Source of the DNA: Cypionkella sp.
GTDB taxonomy: Bacteria; Pseudomonadota; Alphaproteobacteria; Rhodobacterales; Rhodobacteraceae
Assembly: GCA_023255415.1 (NCBI GenBank)
Contig: JALRIN010000012.1
Location: 1-64,000, forward strand
Length of the DNA stretch: 64,000 nt
Direction: 5' to 3'
This document shows, in pieces, positions 19,807 through 29,503 of the stretch (positions are counted from its first letter, which is position 1; every line of letters begins with the position of its first letter). A program made the position numbers and the translations under genes. Below the pieces are notes generated by a model. It was given only the letters and a program-made list of their open reading frames with translations, was not told the DNA's origin and searched no databases.

Positions 19807-19821
19807 GAACAAAAACAGAAT
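19807..19821 (+). promoter_or_regulatory. LexA-like SOS box upstream of uvrB
   Basis: GAACAAAAACAGAAT matches the alphaproteobacterial LexA direct repeat GAAC-N7-GAAC with one mismatch in the last base. It lies 25 bp before the uvrB ATG, and uvrB is a classic SOS gene. The match is seen; the control is inferred. Confidence 0.55.
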
Positions 19822-19846
19822 AGATTAGAGGCTGGAGAGAATCACC

Positions 19847-22024
19847 ATGCCCCATAACAACAGCAATGCCCTGACCGCTCGCCCCGATGTGCTGACCCGT
19901 CCAAAACTGGAAGGCGGCAAGCGCTTTGTGCTGCAAACCGCCTTTACCGCGGCTGGCGATCAGCCCACCGCGATTGCCGAACTGTCCAAAGGCGTGCTGG
20001 CTGGCGAGCATGATCAGGTTTTGCTGGGCGCCACCGGCACCGGCAAGACCTTTACCATGGCTAAAATCATCGAAGAAACTCAACGCCCTGCGATCATTCT
20101 GGCGCCGAACAAAACTCTTGCAGCGCAGCTTTATGGCGAGTTCAAGAATTTCTTTCCCGACAATGCCGTCGAATATTTCGTGTCTTATTACGATTACTAT
20201 CAGCCCGAAGCCTATGTCGCGCGCACCGATACCTTTATCGAAAAGGAATCGCAGATCAACGAGCAGATCGACCGCATGCGCCACTCGGCCACACGGGCGC
20301 TGCTGGAACGCGATGATGTGATTATCGTCGCCTCGGTGTCTTGCATCTACGGCATCGGCTCGGTCGAAACCTATTCGGCGATGACCCAGGATCTGATAGT
20401 CGGGGAAAGCTATGATCAGCGGCAGGTTTTGGGCGAATTGGTCGCTCAGGCCTTCAAACGCAACGATCAGGCCTTTCAGCGTGGCACCTTCCGCGTGCGT
20501 GGCGACAGTGTCGAGGTCTGGCCCGCCCACCTTGAAGACCGCGCCTGGCGGTTTTCCTTCTTTGGCGAAGAGCTGGAGGCGATCATCGAATTTGACCCGT
20601 TGACGGGGGCGAAAACCGACAGTTTCAAGCAGATCCGCATCTATGCCAATTCGCACTATGTCACCCCACGCCCTACCATGCAACAGGCGGTGATCGGGAT
20701 TAAGAAAGAACTGCGCCAGACGCTGGATCTGATGGTGTCGCAGGGCAAGCTGCTTGAGGCGCAGCGGTTGGAACAGCGCTGCGCCTTTGACATCGAGATG
20801 TTAGAGGCAACCGGCGTTTGCAGCGGCATCGAGAACTATTCGCGCTATTTGACCGGGCGCGCACCCGGCGAGCCGCCGCCAACGCTGTTTGAATTCATCC
20901 CCGACAATGCCATTGTTTTTGCTGACGAATCCCATGTCTCGGTGCCGCAAATCGGCGGCATGTATAAGGGTGACTTTCGGCGCAAGATGACGCTTGCCGA
21001 ACATGGCTTCCGGCTGCCCTCTTGCATGGACAACCGACCGCTGAAGTTCGAGGAATGGGATGCGATGCGGCCGCAGTCGATTTTCGTCTCGGCCACCCCT
21101 GCGGCATGGGAGCTGGAACAAACCGGCGGCGTCTTTGTGGAACAGGTGATCCGCCCGACAGGATTGGTCGATCCGCAGATCGAAATCCGCCCGGTCGAGA
21201 TGCAGGTCGATGATCTTTTGGACGAAATCCGCAAGGTTGCCGCCAAGGGGCTGCGGGTCTTGGTCACCACCCTCACCAAGCGGATGGCCGAAGATTTGAC
21301 CGAGTATTTCCACGAACAGGGCATCCGCATTCGCTATATGCATTCGGATATCGACACCATTGAACGCATTGAAATCCTGCGCGATTTGCGGCTTGGCACA
21401 TTTGATGTGCTGGTCGGTATCAACCTGCTGCGCGAAGGTTTGGACATTCCTGAATGCGGGCTTGTGGCGATTTTGGATGCCGATAAAGAGGGCTTTTTGC
21501 GGTCTGAAACCTCCCTGATCCAGACTATCGGGCGGGCGGCGCGCAACTCGGAAGGCCGGGTAATCATGTATGCCGATCGCATCACCGGCAGCATGGAGAG
21601 AGCGATTGGCGAAACCAACCGCCGCCGTGACAAGCAAATCGCCTATAATACGCTACATGGCATCACCCCGACGACGATCAAGAAAAACGTCGAAGACATT
21701 CTGCTGGGCATCTATCAAGGCGATACCGATCAGGCGCGGATCACCGCCAAGGTCGATCGGCCGATGGTGGGATCTAACCTTGCGGCGCATTTGGATGCGA
21801 TCCGACTTGCGATGCGCAAGGCGGCCGAAAATCTAGAGTTTGAAGAGGCCGCGCGCTTGCGTGACGAAGTAAAACGGCTAGAAGCGGTCGAGCTGGCGGT
21901 GGCAGATGACCCGCTGGCGCGGCAGTCAGTTATCGAAGAGGCGGTGGAAGAGGCCGTGAAAAGCGCGGGCCGCTCGACGGCGGGGCGCGCGGGGATGCGG
22001 GGCGGGAAGAGGGGGCGGCGGTGA
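19847..22024 (+). CDS. uvrB: Excinuclease ABC subunit B
   Basis: 725 residues. UvrB is the damage-verifying helicase-like core of nucleotide excision repair. Walker A GATGTGKT is at 61-68, the beta-hairpin tyrosine cluster [12 protein letters not shown] follows near residue 118, and later helicase motifs include DESHVSVPQ and [13 protein letters not shown] domain near 655-690 ([23 protein letters not shown]) contacts UvrA/UvrC. The basic C-terminal tail (MRGGKRGRR) extends beyond the usual end. The stop overlaps the next gene by 4 bp. Confidence 0.97.
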   Translation: MPHNNSNALTARPDVLTRPKLEGGKRFVLQTAFTAAGDQPTAIAELSKGVLAGEHDQVLLGATGTGKTFTMAKIIEETQRPAIILAPNKTLAAQLYGEFKNFFPDNAVEYFVSYYDYYQPEAYVARTDTFIEKESQINEQIDRMRHSATRALLERDDVIIVASVSCIYGIGSVETYSAMTQDLIVGESYDQRQVLGELVAQAFKRNDQAFQRGTFRVRGDSVEVWPAHLEDRAWRFSFFGEELEAIIEFDPLTGAKTDSFKQIRIYANSHYVTPRPTMQQAVIGIKKELRQTLDLMVSQGKLLEAQRLEQRCAFDIEMLEATGVCSGIENYSRYLTGRAPGEPPPTLFEFIPDNAIVFADESHVSVPQIGGMYKGDFRRKMTLAEHGFRLPSCMDNRPLKFEEWDAMRPQSIFVSATPAAWELEQTGGVFVEQVIRPTGLVDPQIEIRPVEMQVDDLLDEIRKVAAKGLRVLVTTLTKRMAEDLTEYFHEQGIRIRYMHSDIDTIERIEILRDLRLGTFDVLVGINLLREGLDIPECGLVAILDADKEGFLRSETSLIQTIGRAARNSEGRVIMYADRITGSMERAIGETNRRRDKQIAYNTLHGITPTTIKKNVEDILLGIYQGDTDQARITAKVDRPMVGSNLAAHLDAIRLAMRKAAENLEFEEAARLRDEVKRLEAVELAVADDPLARQSVIEEAVEEAVKSAGRSTAGRAGMRGGKRGRR

Positions 22025-22212
22025 AGAAGATTCTGGATGCGAATGATCCTTTTTTCAAACCGGTCTGGCGGCGCTGGGCGACTGCGGTGTTTCCGCTGCT
22101 TTGGGGCGGGGTTGAGGTTTATACCGGCAGCACAGGTTGGGCAATTTTGTTTTTGATTGCAGGGGTTTACGCGCTTTATACGCTGATCATTGTTGGGCCT
22201 AGCAGCGAATAG
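22021..22212 (+). CDS. Small two-helix membrane protein, function unknown
   Basis: 63 residues with a short charged N-terminus ([18 protein letters not shown]) and two hydrophobic segments at about 20-33 and 38-58. It begins at a GTG overlapping the uvrB stop (GTGA), so translation is probably coupled. Similar small proteins are common in Rhodobacterales, but I cannot name a function. Its 3' end overlaps the convergent lipoprotein gene by 14 bp. Confidence 0.65.
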   Translation: MKKILDANDPFFKPVWRRWATAVFPLLWGGVEVYTGSTGWAILFLIAGVYALYTLIIVGPSSE

Positions 22213-22489
22213 AGCCGCGCATTTCGCCCGAATCGCCTTGCAGGGTGGATTGTTTGAGCGTGCAGCCCGTTACCTGAGGGATCAGGGCGATCATCTGGGC
22301 GCGGATGGCTTGGTGCTCGCCAGGCTTGGCATAGCCGAGGCGGATCACCTCGACGCGTTTTTCGGTATAGAAAACAGTGTATTGGCGGCCGTCACGGGTG
22401 ACGTCTGCCCTTTTGGCATTGAAAAATTCGGGGGCTGGCGAGGCCCCACAAGCGGCGAGGATCAGGGGGAGGAGGAGGGTTTTTCTCAT
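22199..22489 (-). CDS. Small predicted lipoprotein
   Basis: 96 residues. The N-terminus MRKTLLLPLILAACGAS is a lipoprotein signal with the acylated Cys14. The mature part is a single small domain with two more cysteines (TGCTLKQ near residue 76 and the terminal Cys96), which might form a disulphide. Its function is unknown. Confidence 0.75.
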   Translation of the reverse strand: MRKTLLLPLILAACGASPAPEFFNAKRADVTRDGRQYTVFYTEKRVEVIRLGYAKPGEHQAIRAQMIALIPQVTGCTLKQSTLQGDSGEMRGSIRC

Positions 22490-22637
22490 GCCCTTGAGCC
22501 TGCCGCGTTAAGGTTAATGCGGGGTTAATGGATTGCGGGATACGGTGGGTTTTTTGCGTAGCATTGCCGTAGTGCATCCGTAGTGCGTTTTGCGGGTGGG
22601 TTTTGGGGTGGGATTTTTTCAGGATATGACCCAAGCG

Positions 22638-22713
22638 CGGTGGCCGAAAGCCACCGTGCCGCGCCCGACCCCCACGGGGAGGGCGCGATAGCGCCCACAC
22701 AGGGTCGGGCGCG
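22638..22713. repeat. Cluster of three hairpins (intergenic structured element)
   Basis: The first hairpin is CGGTGGC-CGAAA-GCCACCG (22638-22656). A 12-bp perfect inverted repeat follows, CGCGCCCGACCC (22660-22671) and GGGTCGGGCGCG (22702-22713). Nested inside it is GGGCGC-GATA-GCGCCC (22681-22696). It occupies the centre of the 315-bp gap 22490-22804, where no gene is seen. The form resembles a REP/MITE-like dispersed repeat or a structured RNA; copies elsewhere in the genome cannot be checked here. Confidence 0.55.
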
Positions 22714-22804
22714 TCACTGTGTTGCGAATGGCGTTGAGTGGGAGACCGGCGGCATGCGCGTCCCAGAGGCAGTCAAACTACATTTCTAGGTATTTAGCTT
22801 GGAT

Positions 22805-23953
22805 TCAATCAACCACTGCCCGTAACTTTGGAAAGTAGATGGAAATTGGATTGTCAACCGCATCAGGATTATCTAGCGCCTGTCGTATTTGAGCTGAAAT
22901 AGTGGCAACGTAAACTGGCATTTTTGGAACAAACGTATAGATATCATCATCATCGATTTTAATCGTTCTGCTTTGATTTATATCAAAAGGTATGCGGTCC
23001 CTGCCGCGCATAATTTGAACAATTGGCTTCCTCATCATGTGCCTGATTGCAAGCTCATAAAATACGTTTGGATTGCCGAAAGACAAATCTACTATAACCA
23101 ATCTCGAATTAATAATATAGTCAAGAATTTGCCGAGTTATTATACCAGGGGTGTCAATTTTATCAGCACGAACTAAGCGAAGTTTAGATTGCTCCAATGC
23201 GGGTTCGACAATTGACGCTGAGAATAAATCAGCGTGTTTGCGTGTATCTGATCCGTCTTCCCCAATAGGTGAAATGTAGAAAGCGGTTGTCTCAAACTCA
23301 GCATGACCAGCTGTCACTACGGGATGATACAAAGGTGTATCAAAGTGTTGATCGGCCTTTTCAATTTTATCAGGTGAGACTAATCGTTCAGTTTTGCTCG
23401 GCAACTCGTCAAGCCGCATATCAATTGGTATCACACGCTCTTGGCCAGATAACGTTTTGAGCAATCCTACATCTCGCAAATTTACTATAAAAGTATCCAC
23501 CGCCTCTTCAGCACACTCTGCAGAAACTTCAAAACTCTTAATCTTATCCACTAAAACAGAAGTTGCAGGAAGTTTGTTACCCACTATCAATTCGTACAAG
23601 CTATTAAACGGCGAAATTGATACAATCGCCGACTCTATTTTTGCGCGTTCGCATTCTCTCACTGACACGCTTTGCCCTACAGCTTTCAAACCCAAAGGAG
23701 TGATCTCAATGAATTCTGCGGTGTAGCTACCCTTGGTCAGCCCATATTTAGCCGAGTTAGTTACGAGCATCCGGCTTGCGCTACTCTCAGAGGATTTGCC
23801 GATCTCGTCAAACAGCGTCAATCTGCGTATTTCCTGACCGCCACCAATGTCATATATTCTTTTCACAAAATCAAGTGCTTCAGAAAAAACGGAAGCTGGA
23901 AAGATCCTTGTCACCCGAGTGCGCTTGGTTGTTGGTTTCTTTTCATCAGCCAT
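22805..23953 (-). CDS. Accessory protein: winged-helix-like N-terminus plus nucleoside deoxyribosyltransferase/TIR-like C-terminal domain
   Basis: 382 residues. The N-terminal 95 residues read like a winged-helix domain, and a helical middle follows. From about residue 240 to 370 the pattern FYISPIGEDGSDTRKHADLF, then VIVDLSFGNPNVFYELAIRH, then KPIVQIM matches the fold shared by nucleoside 2-deoxyribosyltransferases and TIR-like NAD-handling domains. The FYEL glutamate would be the expected catalytic residue. The gene is visibly AT-richer than its neighbours and stands alone, so it was probably acquired. Such domains occur in defence effectors, but no partner genes are present. The enzyme activity is unproven. 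Confidence 0.7.
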   Translation of the reverse strand: MADEKKPTTKRTRVTRIFPASVFSEALDFVKRIYDIGGGQEIRRLTLFDEIGKSSESSASRMLVTNSAKYGLTKGSYTAEFIEITPLGLKAVGQSVSVRECERAKIESAIVSISPFNSLYELIVGNKLPATSVLVDKIKSFEVSAECAEEAVDTFIVNLRDVGLLKTLSGQERVIPIDMRLDELPSKTERLVSPDKIEKADQHFDTPLYHPVVTAGHAEFETTAFYISPIGEDGSDTRKHADLFSASIVEPALEQSKLRLVRADKIDTPGIITRQILDYIINSRLVIVDLSFGNPNVFYELAIRHMMRKPIVQIMRGRDRIPFDINQSRTIKIDDDDIYTFVPKMPVYVATISAQIRQALDNPDAVDNPISIYFPKLRAVVD

Positions 23954-24082
23954 AGCTCACCCCTAAAAAACACTTGTGGGCAATCAGAGCATATTCGCAG
24001 AGTGATTTCAACGCAAACTGCGTGCCCAGCCTTCACCTGTGTGGGCACGCGATTTGCTTCGCAATTCGCTTTCGCCCACCGC

Positions 24083-24119
24083 CTCTAAAAACGGACAGCT
24101 TAGCTGTCCATTTTTAGAG
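24083..24119 (-). terminator. Terminator overlapping the lepA stop codon
   Basis: Arms CTCTAAAAACGGACAGC and GCTGTCCATTTTTAGAG pair with one mismatch. Read on the minus strand, the last codons of lepA and its TAA (24102-24100) form the upstream arm and apex, and a T-run follows in the downstream arm. Confidence 0.7.
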
Positions 24120-25899
24120 CAGAAATAAACGCCTCCTGCGGAATCTCGACCTTGCCGAACTGGCGCATGCGCTTTTTACCGGCTTTCTGCTTCTCGAGCA
24201 GTTTCTTTTTGCGGCTGGCGTCGCCGCCGTAGCATTTGGCGGTGACGTCTTTGCGCATGGCCGACAGGGTCTCGCGGGCGATGACACGCGCGCCAATCGC
24301 CGCTTGGATCGGGATTTTGAACATGTGGCGGGGGATCAGGTCTTTCAGCTTTTCGACCATGGCGCGGCCGCGGGCTTCGGCGCGGTCGCGGTGCACCATC
24401 ATCGAGAGCGCATCGACGGGTTCTTCGTTGACCAGGATCGACATCTTGACGAGGTAATCCTCGCGATATTCCGAGATCTGGTAGTCGAAGCTTGCATAGC
24501 CTTGGGTGACCGATTTCAGTCGGTCGTAGAAGTCGAAGACCACTTCGGCAAGCGGCAGGTCATAGACCACCATTGCGCGGGCGCCGGCATAGGAGAGGTC
24601 CATCTGGATGCCGCGGCGGTCCTGGCAGAGTTTCAGCACATCGCCGAGATAGGTGTCGGGCACCATGATGGTGGCTTTGATGCGCGGCTCTTCGATATGG
24701 TCGATATAGGTGAGGTCGGGCATATCGGCGGGGTTGTGCAGGTCTTGCACCGTGCCGTCTTTCATATGCAGTTTGAAGACCACCGAGGGGGCGGTGGTGA
24801 TCAGGTCGATGTCATATTCGCGTTCAAGCCGGTCGCGGATGACTTCGAGGTGGAGCAGGCCAAGGAAGCCGCAGCGGAAGCCAAAGCCGAGGGCGGCAGA
24901 GGTTTCCATCTCGGTCGAGAAAGAGGCGTCGTTGAGCGAGAGCTTTTCGATCGCGTCGCGCAGGGCCTCGAAATCATTGGCGTCGACGGGGAAGAGGCCG
25001 CAGAACACCACGGGTTGTGCCGGTTTAAAGCCAGCAAGCGCGGTTTCGCAGCCCTTGCGTTCAGAGGTGATGGTGTCGCCGACGCGGGTGTCGCGCACCT
25101 GTTTGATCGAGCCGGTCCAGATGCCGATCTCGCCCGGGCCAAGTTCGGCAATATCAACCATTTGCGGTTTCAGCACCGCCAGTTTGTCGACGCCGTAGAC
25201 AGCATTGGTTTGCATCATGCGGATGCGGTCACCCTTGCGGATGACGCCGTCGATGACGCGGATCATCACGACCACGCCAAGATAGCTGTCATACCAGCTG
25301 TCGACCAGCATCGCCTTGAGGGGCGCGTCGCGGTCGCCTTTGGGGGCGGGCAGGCGGGTGACGATGGCTTCCAGCACGTCGGGGATGCCAAGGCCGGATT
25401 TCGCCGAGATCAGGATGGCGTCAGAGGCATCAAGGCCGATCACGTCTTCGATCTGTTCGCGCACGCGGTCGGGTTCGGCGGCGGGAAGATCGACCTTGTT
25501 CAGCACTGGCACGATCTCGTGGCCGGCATCCAGCGCTTGGTAGACGTTGGCAAGGGTTTGCGCCTCGACGCCCTGGGAGGCATCGACCACCAAAAGCGAG
25601 CCTTCAACCGCGCGCATCGAGCGGGAGACCTCGTAGGCAAAGTCGACGTGGCCGGGGGTGTCGATCAGGTTGAGGATATAGGTTTTGCCATCTTTGGCGG
25701 GATATTCGATCCGCACCGTGTTGGCCTTGATCGTGATGCCGCGCTCACGTTCAATATCCATGCTGTCAAGCATCTGCGCTTTCATATCGCGCGCAGCCAC
25801 TGTGCCGGTGAGCTGGATCAGCCGGTCAGCGAGGGTGGATTTGCCGTGGTCAATGTGGGCCACGATGGAGAAGTTGCGGATGAGATCAAGCTGGGTCAT
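24100..25899 (-). CDS. lepA: Elongation factor 4 (LepA), ribosome-associated GTPase
   Basis: 599 residues, the same as E. coli LepA. The GTPase domain carries AHIDHGKST, the switch region [15 protein letters not shown] and NKVD. The domain order is that of translational GTPases, with the LepA-specific C-terminal basic domain ([18 protein letters not shown]). It acts on stalled or initiating ribosomes. I use the [15 protein letters not shown] start, which matches the family; an upstream in-frame ATG at 25950 would add 17 residues. Confidence 0.96.
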   Translation of the reverse strand: MTQLDLIRNFSIVAHIDHGKSTLADRLIQLTGTVAARDMKAQMLDSMDIERERGITIKANTVRIEYPAKDGKTYILNLIDTPGHVDFAYEVSRSMRAVEGSLLVVDASQGVEAQTLANVYQALDAGHEIVPVLNKVDLPAAEPDRVREQIEDVIGLDASDAILISAKSGLGIPDVLEAIVTRLPAPKGDRDAPLKAMLVDSWYDSYLGVVVMIRVIDGVIRKGDRIRMMQTNAVYGVDKLAVLKPQMVDIAELGPGEIGIWTGSIKQVRDTRVGDTITSERKGCETALAGFKPAQPVVFCGLFPVDANDFEALRDAIEKLSLNDASFSTEMETSAALGFGFRCGFLGLLHLEVIRDRLEREYDIDLITTAPSVVFKLHMKDGTVQDLHNPADMPDLTYIDHIEEPRIKATIMVPDTYLGDVLKLCQDRRGIQMDLSYAGARAMVVYDLPLAEVVFDFYDRLKSVTQGYASFDYQISEYREDYLVKMSILVNEEPVDALSMMVHRDRAEARGRAMVEKLKDLIPRHMFKIPIQAAIGARVIARETLSAMRKDVTAKCYGGDASRKKKLLEKQKAGKKRMRQFGKVEIPQEAFISALKMDS

Positions 25900-26072
25900 G
25901 CGCGCGATATAGCTGGTTCCGCGGGGGTCGGGAAGAGGCTTGTGCGACATGGGGCAAACTGCGGTGTCGCGGGCGGCGGCTGGCCTTGAAAAAACAAGGA
26001 TGACCAGTCATATAGCGCTTGCAAAAGGATCCATGGCGAGGATCCATCCCAGCACAAACGAAGGAGGCGACT

Positions 26073-26387
26073 GTGAAAAGACCCTTGATCTTGGCGCTTT
26101 GTGCTGCGGTTGCGATGCCTGTCTTTGCGGGCTTGGCTGCGGCGGGGTCGATTGAAAACGCCTGCAACCGATCCGAGCGGGCGGGCGCAAGTCGGGGCCT
26201 GTGCAGCTGCATTCAGCAAGTTGCCAATGAAACTTTACCGCGCGGCGATCAAAGCCGGGCCGCCAGTTTCTTTAAAGACCCGGAAAAGGCGCATAAGGTT
26301 TGGATGTCGACGTCAAAATCGGATGACGCCTTTTGGGAACGCTATAAGGCGTTTGGTGCGCAGGCCGAGGCGCGCTGTCAGGGCTGA
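26073..26387 (+). CDS. Small secreted cysteine-containing protein, function unknown
   Basis: 104 residues starting at a GTG with a strong AAGGAGG site 5 bases upstream. The signal peptide (KRPLILALCAAVAMPVFAGLAAAG) covers about 24 residues. The mature part has four cysteines (ACNRS, LCSC, ARCQG) and an amphipathic middle, suggesting a small disulphide-stabilised periplasmic protein. It is divergent from lepA. I do not recognise its role. Confidence 0.7.
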   Translation: MKRPLILALCAAVAMPVFAGLAAAGSIENACNRSERAGASRGLCSCIQQVANETLPRGDQSRAASFFKDPEKAHKVWMSTSKSDDAFWERYKAFGAQAEARCQG

Positions 26388-26440
26388 TCTGCTGGGGCTG
26401 GAGCGGGGGAAGCGGGGCTTTGCAGCCCCGCCTTTTATTT

Positions 26441-27319
26441 TCAATTTGCGGCCGGCGCCATCACCATGACGCCTTCGAAGGAGGAATAGAGCCCAACCTT
26501 TTCGGCGCCAAGCTTGTCTTCGGCGGCGTTGAACATTTGCGACAGCATCTGGGCGTCTGAAACCCCTTGTTTCTCTAAAAAGGCAGGCATCCGCAGGTCT
26601 TGGCCACCACAAAGAACGATGGTCCATTGGCCATCGCGGCGTTCCAGCAAAGCGCGGCCGCCCTTGTCGCCCTGCGACCAAGAGGCAAGCGCATGGTTGC
26701 CTGCGACGGTGACAGGGTCAACCGACAACGGATTTTCAGGCGTATCAAACTGAGCCTTCATGGTTGCCACGATGGCATCAGAGTCTGACAGGCCGGTCGT
26801 GTCGGCGGCGGTCATGTTATGGCTTGAATGCGCTGCGTGTTCGCCCATTTTGCTGTGATCCATCATGCCCATCGCGCCGGGTTTGCGGGCGTTGTCGACG
26901 GGAACGTCGATTTCAACCTTGCCTGCATGTTCAAAGACCAGAGTGATGTGGATGATATCGCCGTCTTTCAGATCTTTTTTCAGCCCCATCAGCATGACGT
27001 GATGGCCGCCACGCTTAAGTGACAGGCCTTGCAGCGCAGGAATTTCAAAGCCTTCGGGGACGTGGACCATTTGCATGACGCCATCAGCGCTGGCGATATG
27101 GGTGTGCAGTTCGACCTTATCGGCAATGTCAGAGCTGGCGTCGATCAGGCGCTCGTTTACATCGGCGTGATTTTCAATTTCGAGAAAGACTGCGCCAGAA
27201 GCGCCGATGCCGCCGTTGACGCGGGCATATTGGTCCGAGATATGAACCCCGTCATGTGCAAGAGCGGGCCATGCGATCAGGGTCGCCGCAGCGGCGAGAA
27301 GTGTTTGAAGTCGTGTCAT
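26441..27319 (-). CDS. PCu(A)C copper chaperone fused to a copper-uptake-associated domain
   Basis: 292 residues. A signal peptide of about 21 residues ends ALA-HD. A PCu(A)C domain (about 25-145) has the Cu(I) site formed by HTHIASADGVMQM and HHVMLMG, used to deliver copper for oxidase CuA or CuB assembly. A His/Met-rich linker follows (about 150-172). The C-terminal domain (about 175-275) resembles proteins annotated as copper uptake system-associated. It lies 36 bp after the DUF2946-like gene and is probably co-transcribed with it. Confidence 0.85.
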   Translation of the reverse strand: MTRLQTLLAAAATLIAWPALAHDGVHISDQYARVNGGIGASGAVFLEIENHADVNERLIDASSDIADKVELHTHIASADGVMQMVHVPEGFEIPALQGLSLKRGGHHVMLMGLKKDLKDGDIIHITLVFEHAGKVEIDVPVDNARKPGAMGMMDHSKMGEHAAHSSHNMTAADTTGLSDSDAIVATMKAQFDTPENPLSVDPVTVAGNHALASWSQGDKGGRALLERRDGQWTIVLCGGQDLRMPAFLEKQGVSDAQMLSQMFNAAEDKLGAEKVGLYSSFEGVMVMAPAAN

Positions 27320-27355
27320 GATTTTTCCTAGTGAGAGATCTGTTGAAAGGTCGGA

Positions 27356-27703
27356 TCAAAGGAAAATCGGCGGGCCCCGGGCGATGGCTGCGGGGGCTGG
27401 GCGGCCTGTGCCTGCAACCGTCGTGGCCGGATAGCGGCTGCGCTGGCTGGTTTGTGGTGCGAGCACCGTGATCTGTGCGGGCATCAGCACTGACGACAGC
27501 GCCGCAAGGCATTCGGGGCAGCGGTGATGCGCGGTCAGCGGCTTGCCTGTGGCATCCAGCTGCAGCGTGGTGACGCCGTCGCCTGCCATATCGGCGCAAA
27601 TGGTGATCTCGGTCGCGCCCTGCATTTCGGAATGCATCACCGCCGAGCTGACCGAAGTGGCCGCCAGTATGAGGGAAAGGAAAAGGCCAAGCATCACGCG
27701 CAT
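27356..27703 (-). CDS. DUF2946-like exported protein, probable copper-related
   Basis: 115 residues with an N-terminal hydrophobic signal or anchor (about 3-21). An HHRCPECLAAL segment near residue 60 places histidines next to a CPxC pair, and the end APAAIARGPPIFL is typical of DUF2946 proteins. These often neighbour copper-transport genes, and here the next gene encodes a PCu(A)C chaperone. Metal binding is inferred from the motif. Confidence 0.7.
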   Translation of the reverse strand: MRVMLGLFLSLILAATSVSSAVMHSEMQGATEITICADMAGDGVTTLQLDATGKPLTAHHRCPECLAALSSVLMPAQITVLAPQTSQRSRYPATTVAGTGRPAPAAIARGPPIFL

Positions 27704-27778
27704 GGCTGCGATTTACCGCAAGCCATTGGCAAAGGGAAGATGGCAGTTTGCCGCTGCCTCAGGGGTCACAGCAACAGC

Positions 27779-27812
27779 AAAAGGCCCCGCTTGGATGCCA
27801 AGCAGGGCCTTT
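27779..27812 (-). terminator. Intrinsic terminator downstream of rpmB
   Basis: On the minus strand a hairpin of AAAGGCCCTGCTTGG and CCAAGCGGGGCCTTTT (one mismatch, CAT loop) ends in T residues, 19 bp after the rpmB stop. Confidence 0.88.
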
Positions 27813-27830
27813 GCAATTCTGCACCAGCGA

Positions 27831-28118
27831 TTAGGCTGCGGCTTGTGCCTTGGCGATGTCGCGCTTGATGCGCAGAGCATCAACCGAGAGTTCCGAGTCC
27901 TTGGCTTTTGCCAGAAAGGCATCCAGACCACCGCGGTGATCGACGGTGCGCAAAGCGGCCGCCGAAATACGCAGTTGGAAAGAACGACCCAACGTGTCCG
28001 AGATCAAGGTGACCTCGTTCAGGTTCGGAAGGAACCGACGACGGGATTTGTTGTTGGCGTGGCTGACAGTGTTGCCAGACATAGGGCCTTTGCCCGAGAG
28101 TTCGCAGACGCGCGACAT
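27831..28118 (-). CDS. rpmB: 50S ribosomal protein L28
   Basis: 95 residues beginning [33 protein letters not shown], the conserved L28 N-terminus. A basic body follows, with an alphaproteobacterial-type helical tail rich in Ala/Lys. It is a single-gene transcription unit with its own terminator. The roughly 230 bp upstream contain no gene. Confidence 0.97.
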   Translation of the reverse strand: MSRVCELSGKGPMSGNTVSHANNKSRRRFLPNLNEVTLISDTLGRSFQLRISAAALRTVDHRGGLDAFLAKAKDSELSVDALRIKRDIAKAQAAA

Positions 28119-28348
28119 GGTCGTGTTCCTTGTCAGTTTAGGTCAGAAGGCTGCCCCCCAGAAACAGGCGGCACCAGAATTCGATTTCCGGCGTTTAAGG
28201 GGATTATCGGGCTGCGTCAAGGCATCAGGGGCGGCAATTGCACAGGATTCTTCGCGGTGGCTCGGGCAGGCTAGGCGATTTTCTGGCATGATGCGAGGGG
28301 CTTAGTCTGTCTGTGGCCAAGCTTGGGGAAAATAGCTTTGGCGGCAGG

Positions 28349-29344
28349 CTAGGGCGCGGGCAGATGATTCTCGCCACGTCCCAGCAGGCTCAGCAGGCGG
28401 GCGGCGGCGGTCTCGGGGGTCAGCGCCCCTGCGGCGACCTCGGCCCCCAATTGCGCCATCACGCCCATGGCCGGATCGTGGTCGAGCACCGAGAGCAAGC
28501 CGCGTCGGACCTCTTCGCCAAACCAATGCTGGGCCTGCGCGCTGCGCCGGCCCGCCCAATGGCCATGCTGGCGTCGCCAGCTGATCAGGGTTTCGATCTG
28601 CTGCCAGGCGCTGGCAAGCCCTTCATTGGCCAGCGCCGAGACGGTCATCGCCATGGGAAAGCCGCTGGGGTCTTGCGGGCGGCGGCGCAACAGCCGCAGC
28701 GCGCCGGCATAATCGGCGCAGGTGCGCATCGCGGCCTGTTTCAGATCGCCATCGGCTTTGTTGACCAAAATGATGTCGGCCATCTCCATGATGCCGCGCT
28801 TGACGCCTTGCAGCTCGTCGCCGCCTGCCGGGGCCAGCAGCAGAAGGAAGATGTCGCAAAGTTCGGAGACCACGGTTTCGGATTGCCCGACGCCGACGGT
28901 TTCGATCAGCACGATGTCAAAGCCTGCAGCCTCGCAAAGCGCCACCGCCTCGCGCGAGCGGCGGGCGACCCCGCCCATATGGGCTTGCGACGGCGAGGGG
29001 CGGATGAAGGCGCGCGGGTCGCGCGAAAGCTGCTCCATCCGGGTTTTGTCGCCCAGAATAGAGCCGCCCGAGCGCGCCGAAGACGGATCCACCGCCAGCA
29101 CCGCCACCCGCAGGCCAAGCGCTGTCAGCATCAGCCCGAAGCTTTCGATGAAGGTGGATTTGCCGACGCCGGGGGTGCCCGAGAGGCCGATGCGCAGGGC
29201 TTGTTTGGCGGGGTCAAGCCGGCCAAGCAGGTCGAGTGCCAAGGCGCGGTGATCGGCGCGCGCGCTTTCCACCAGAGTGATGGCGCGGGCGAGGCTGCGG
29301 CGATCTTGGGCGGCGAGGCCAGCGGCGAGGGCGGCGATATCCAT
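28349..29344 (-). CDS. meaB: MeaB/ArgK-family P-loop GTPase, methylmalonyl-CoA mutase chaperone
   Basis: 331 residues. Walker A GTPGVGKST is near residue 60, the switch region reads AVDPSSARSGGSILGDKTRM, the Walker B-like segment is IVLIETVGVGQSE, and the nucleotide-specifying LVNKADGD follows. This is the MeaB family, which loads and protects the B12-dependent methylmalonyl-CoA mutase in propionate/ethylmalonyl-CoA metabolism. No mutase gene is in the window. Confidence 0.92.
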   Translation of the reverse strand: MDIAALAAGLAAQDRRSLARAITLVESARADHRALALDLLGRLDPAKQALRIGLSGTPGVGKSTFIESFGLMLTALGLRVAVLAVDPSSARSGGSILGDKTRMEQLSRDPRAFIRPSPSQAHMGGVARRSREAVALCEAAGFDIVLIETVGVGQSETVVSELCDIFLLLLAPAGGDELQGVKRGIMEMADIILVNKADGDLKQAAMRTCADYAGALRLLRRRPQDPSGFPMAMTVSALANEGLASAWQQIETLISWRRQHGHWAGRRSAQAQHWFGEEVRRGLLSVLDHDPAMGVMAQLGAEVAAGALTPETAAARLLSLLGRGENHLPAP

Positions 29345-29503
29345 GGCGGGTCCTTTGTTGGGCTATTTCTGCCCGAAGTGGCGGGGCTTGGCCAGAGGCT
29401 TTGGGCGCGGGGGGAAGCGGTGGAGCCTCCGGCGGGGATATTTGCGCCAAGATGAAAGCGCGGGCGGCTTTTCATGGGCTGCGGTTTCGGTGATAAGGGC
29501 GGG

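Noticed and set aside
24304..25989. A 561-codon plus-strand frame opposite lepA
   Set aside because: lepA is certain on the other strand, and the frame has low-complexity Asp/His/Gly composition.
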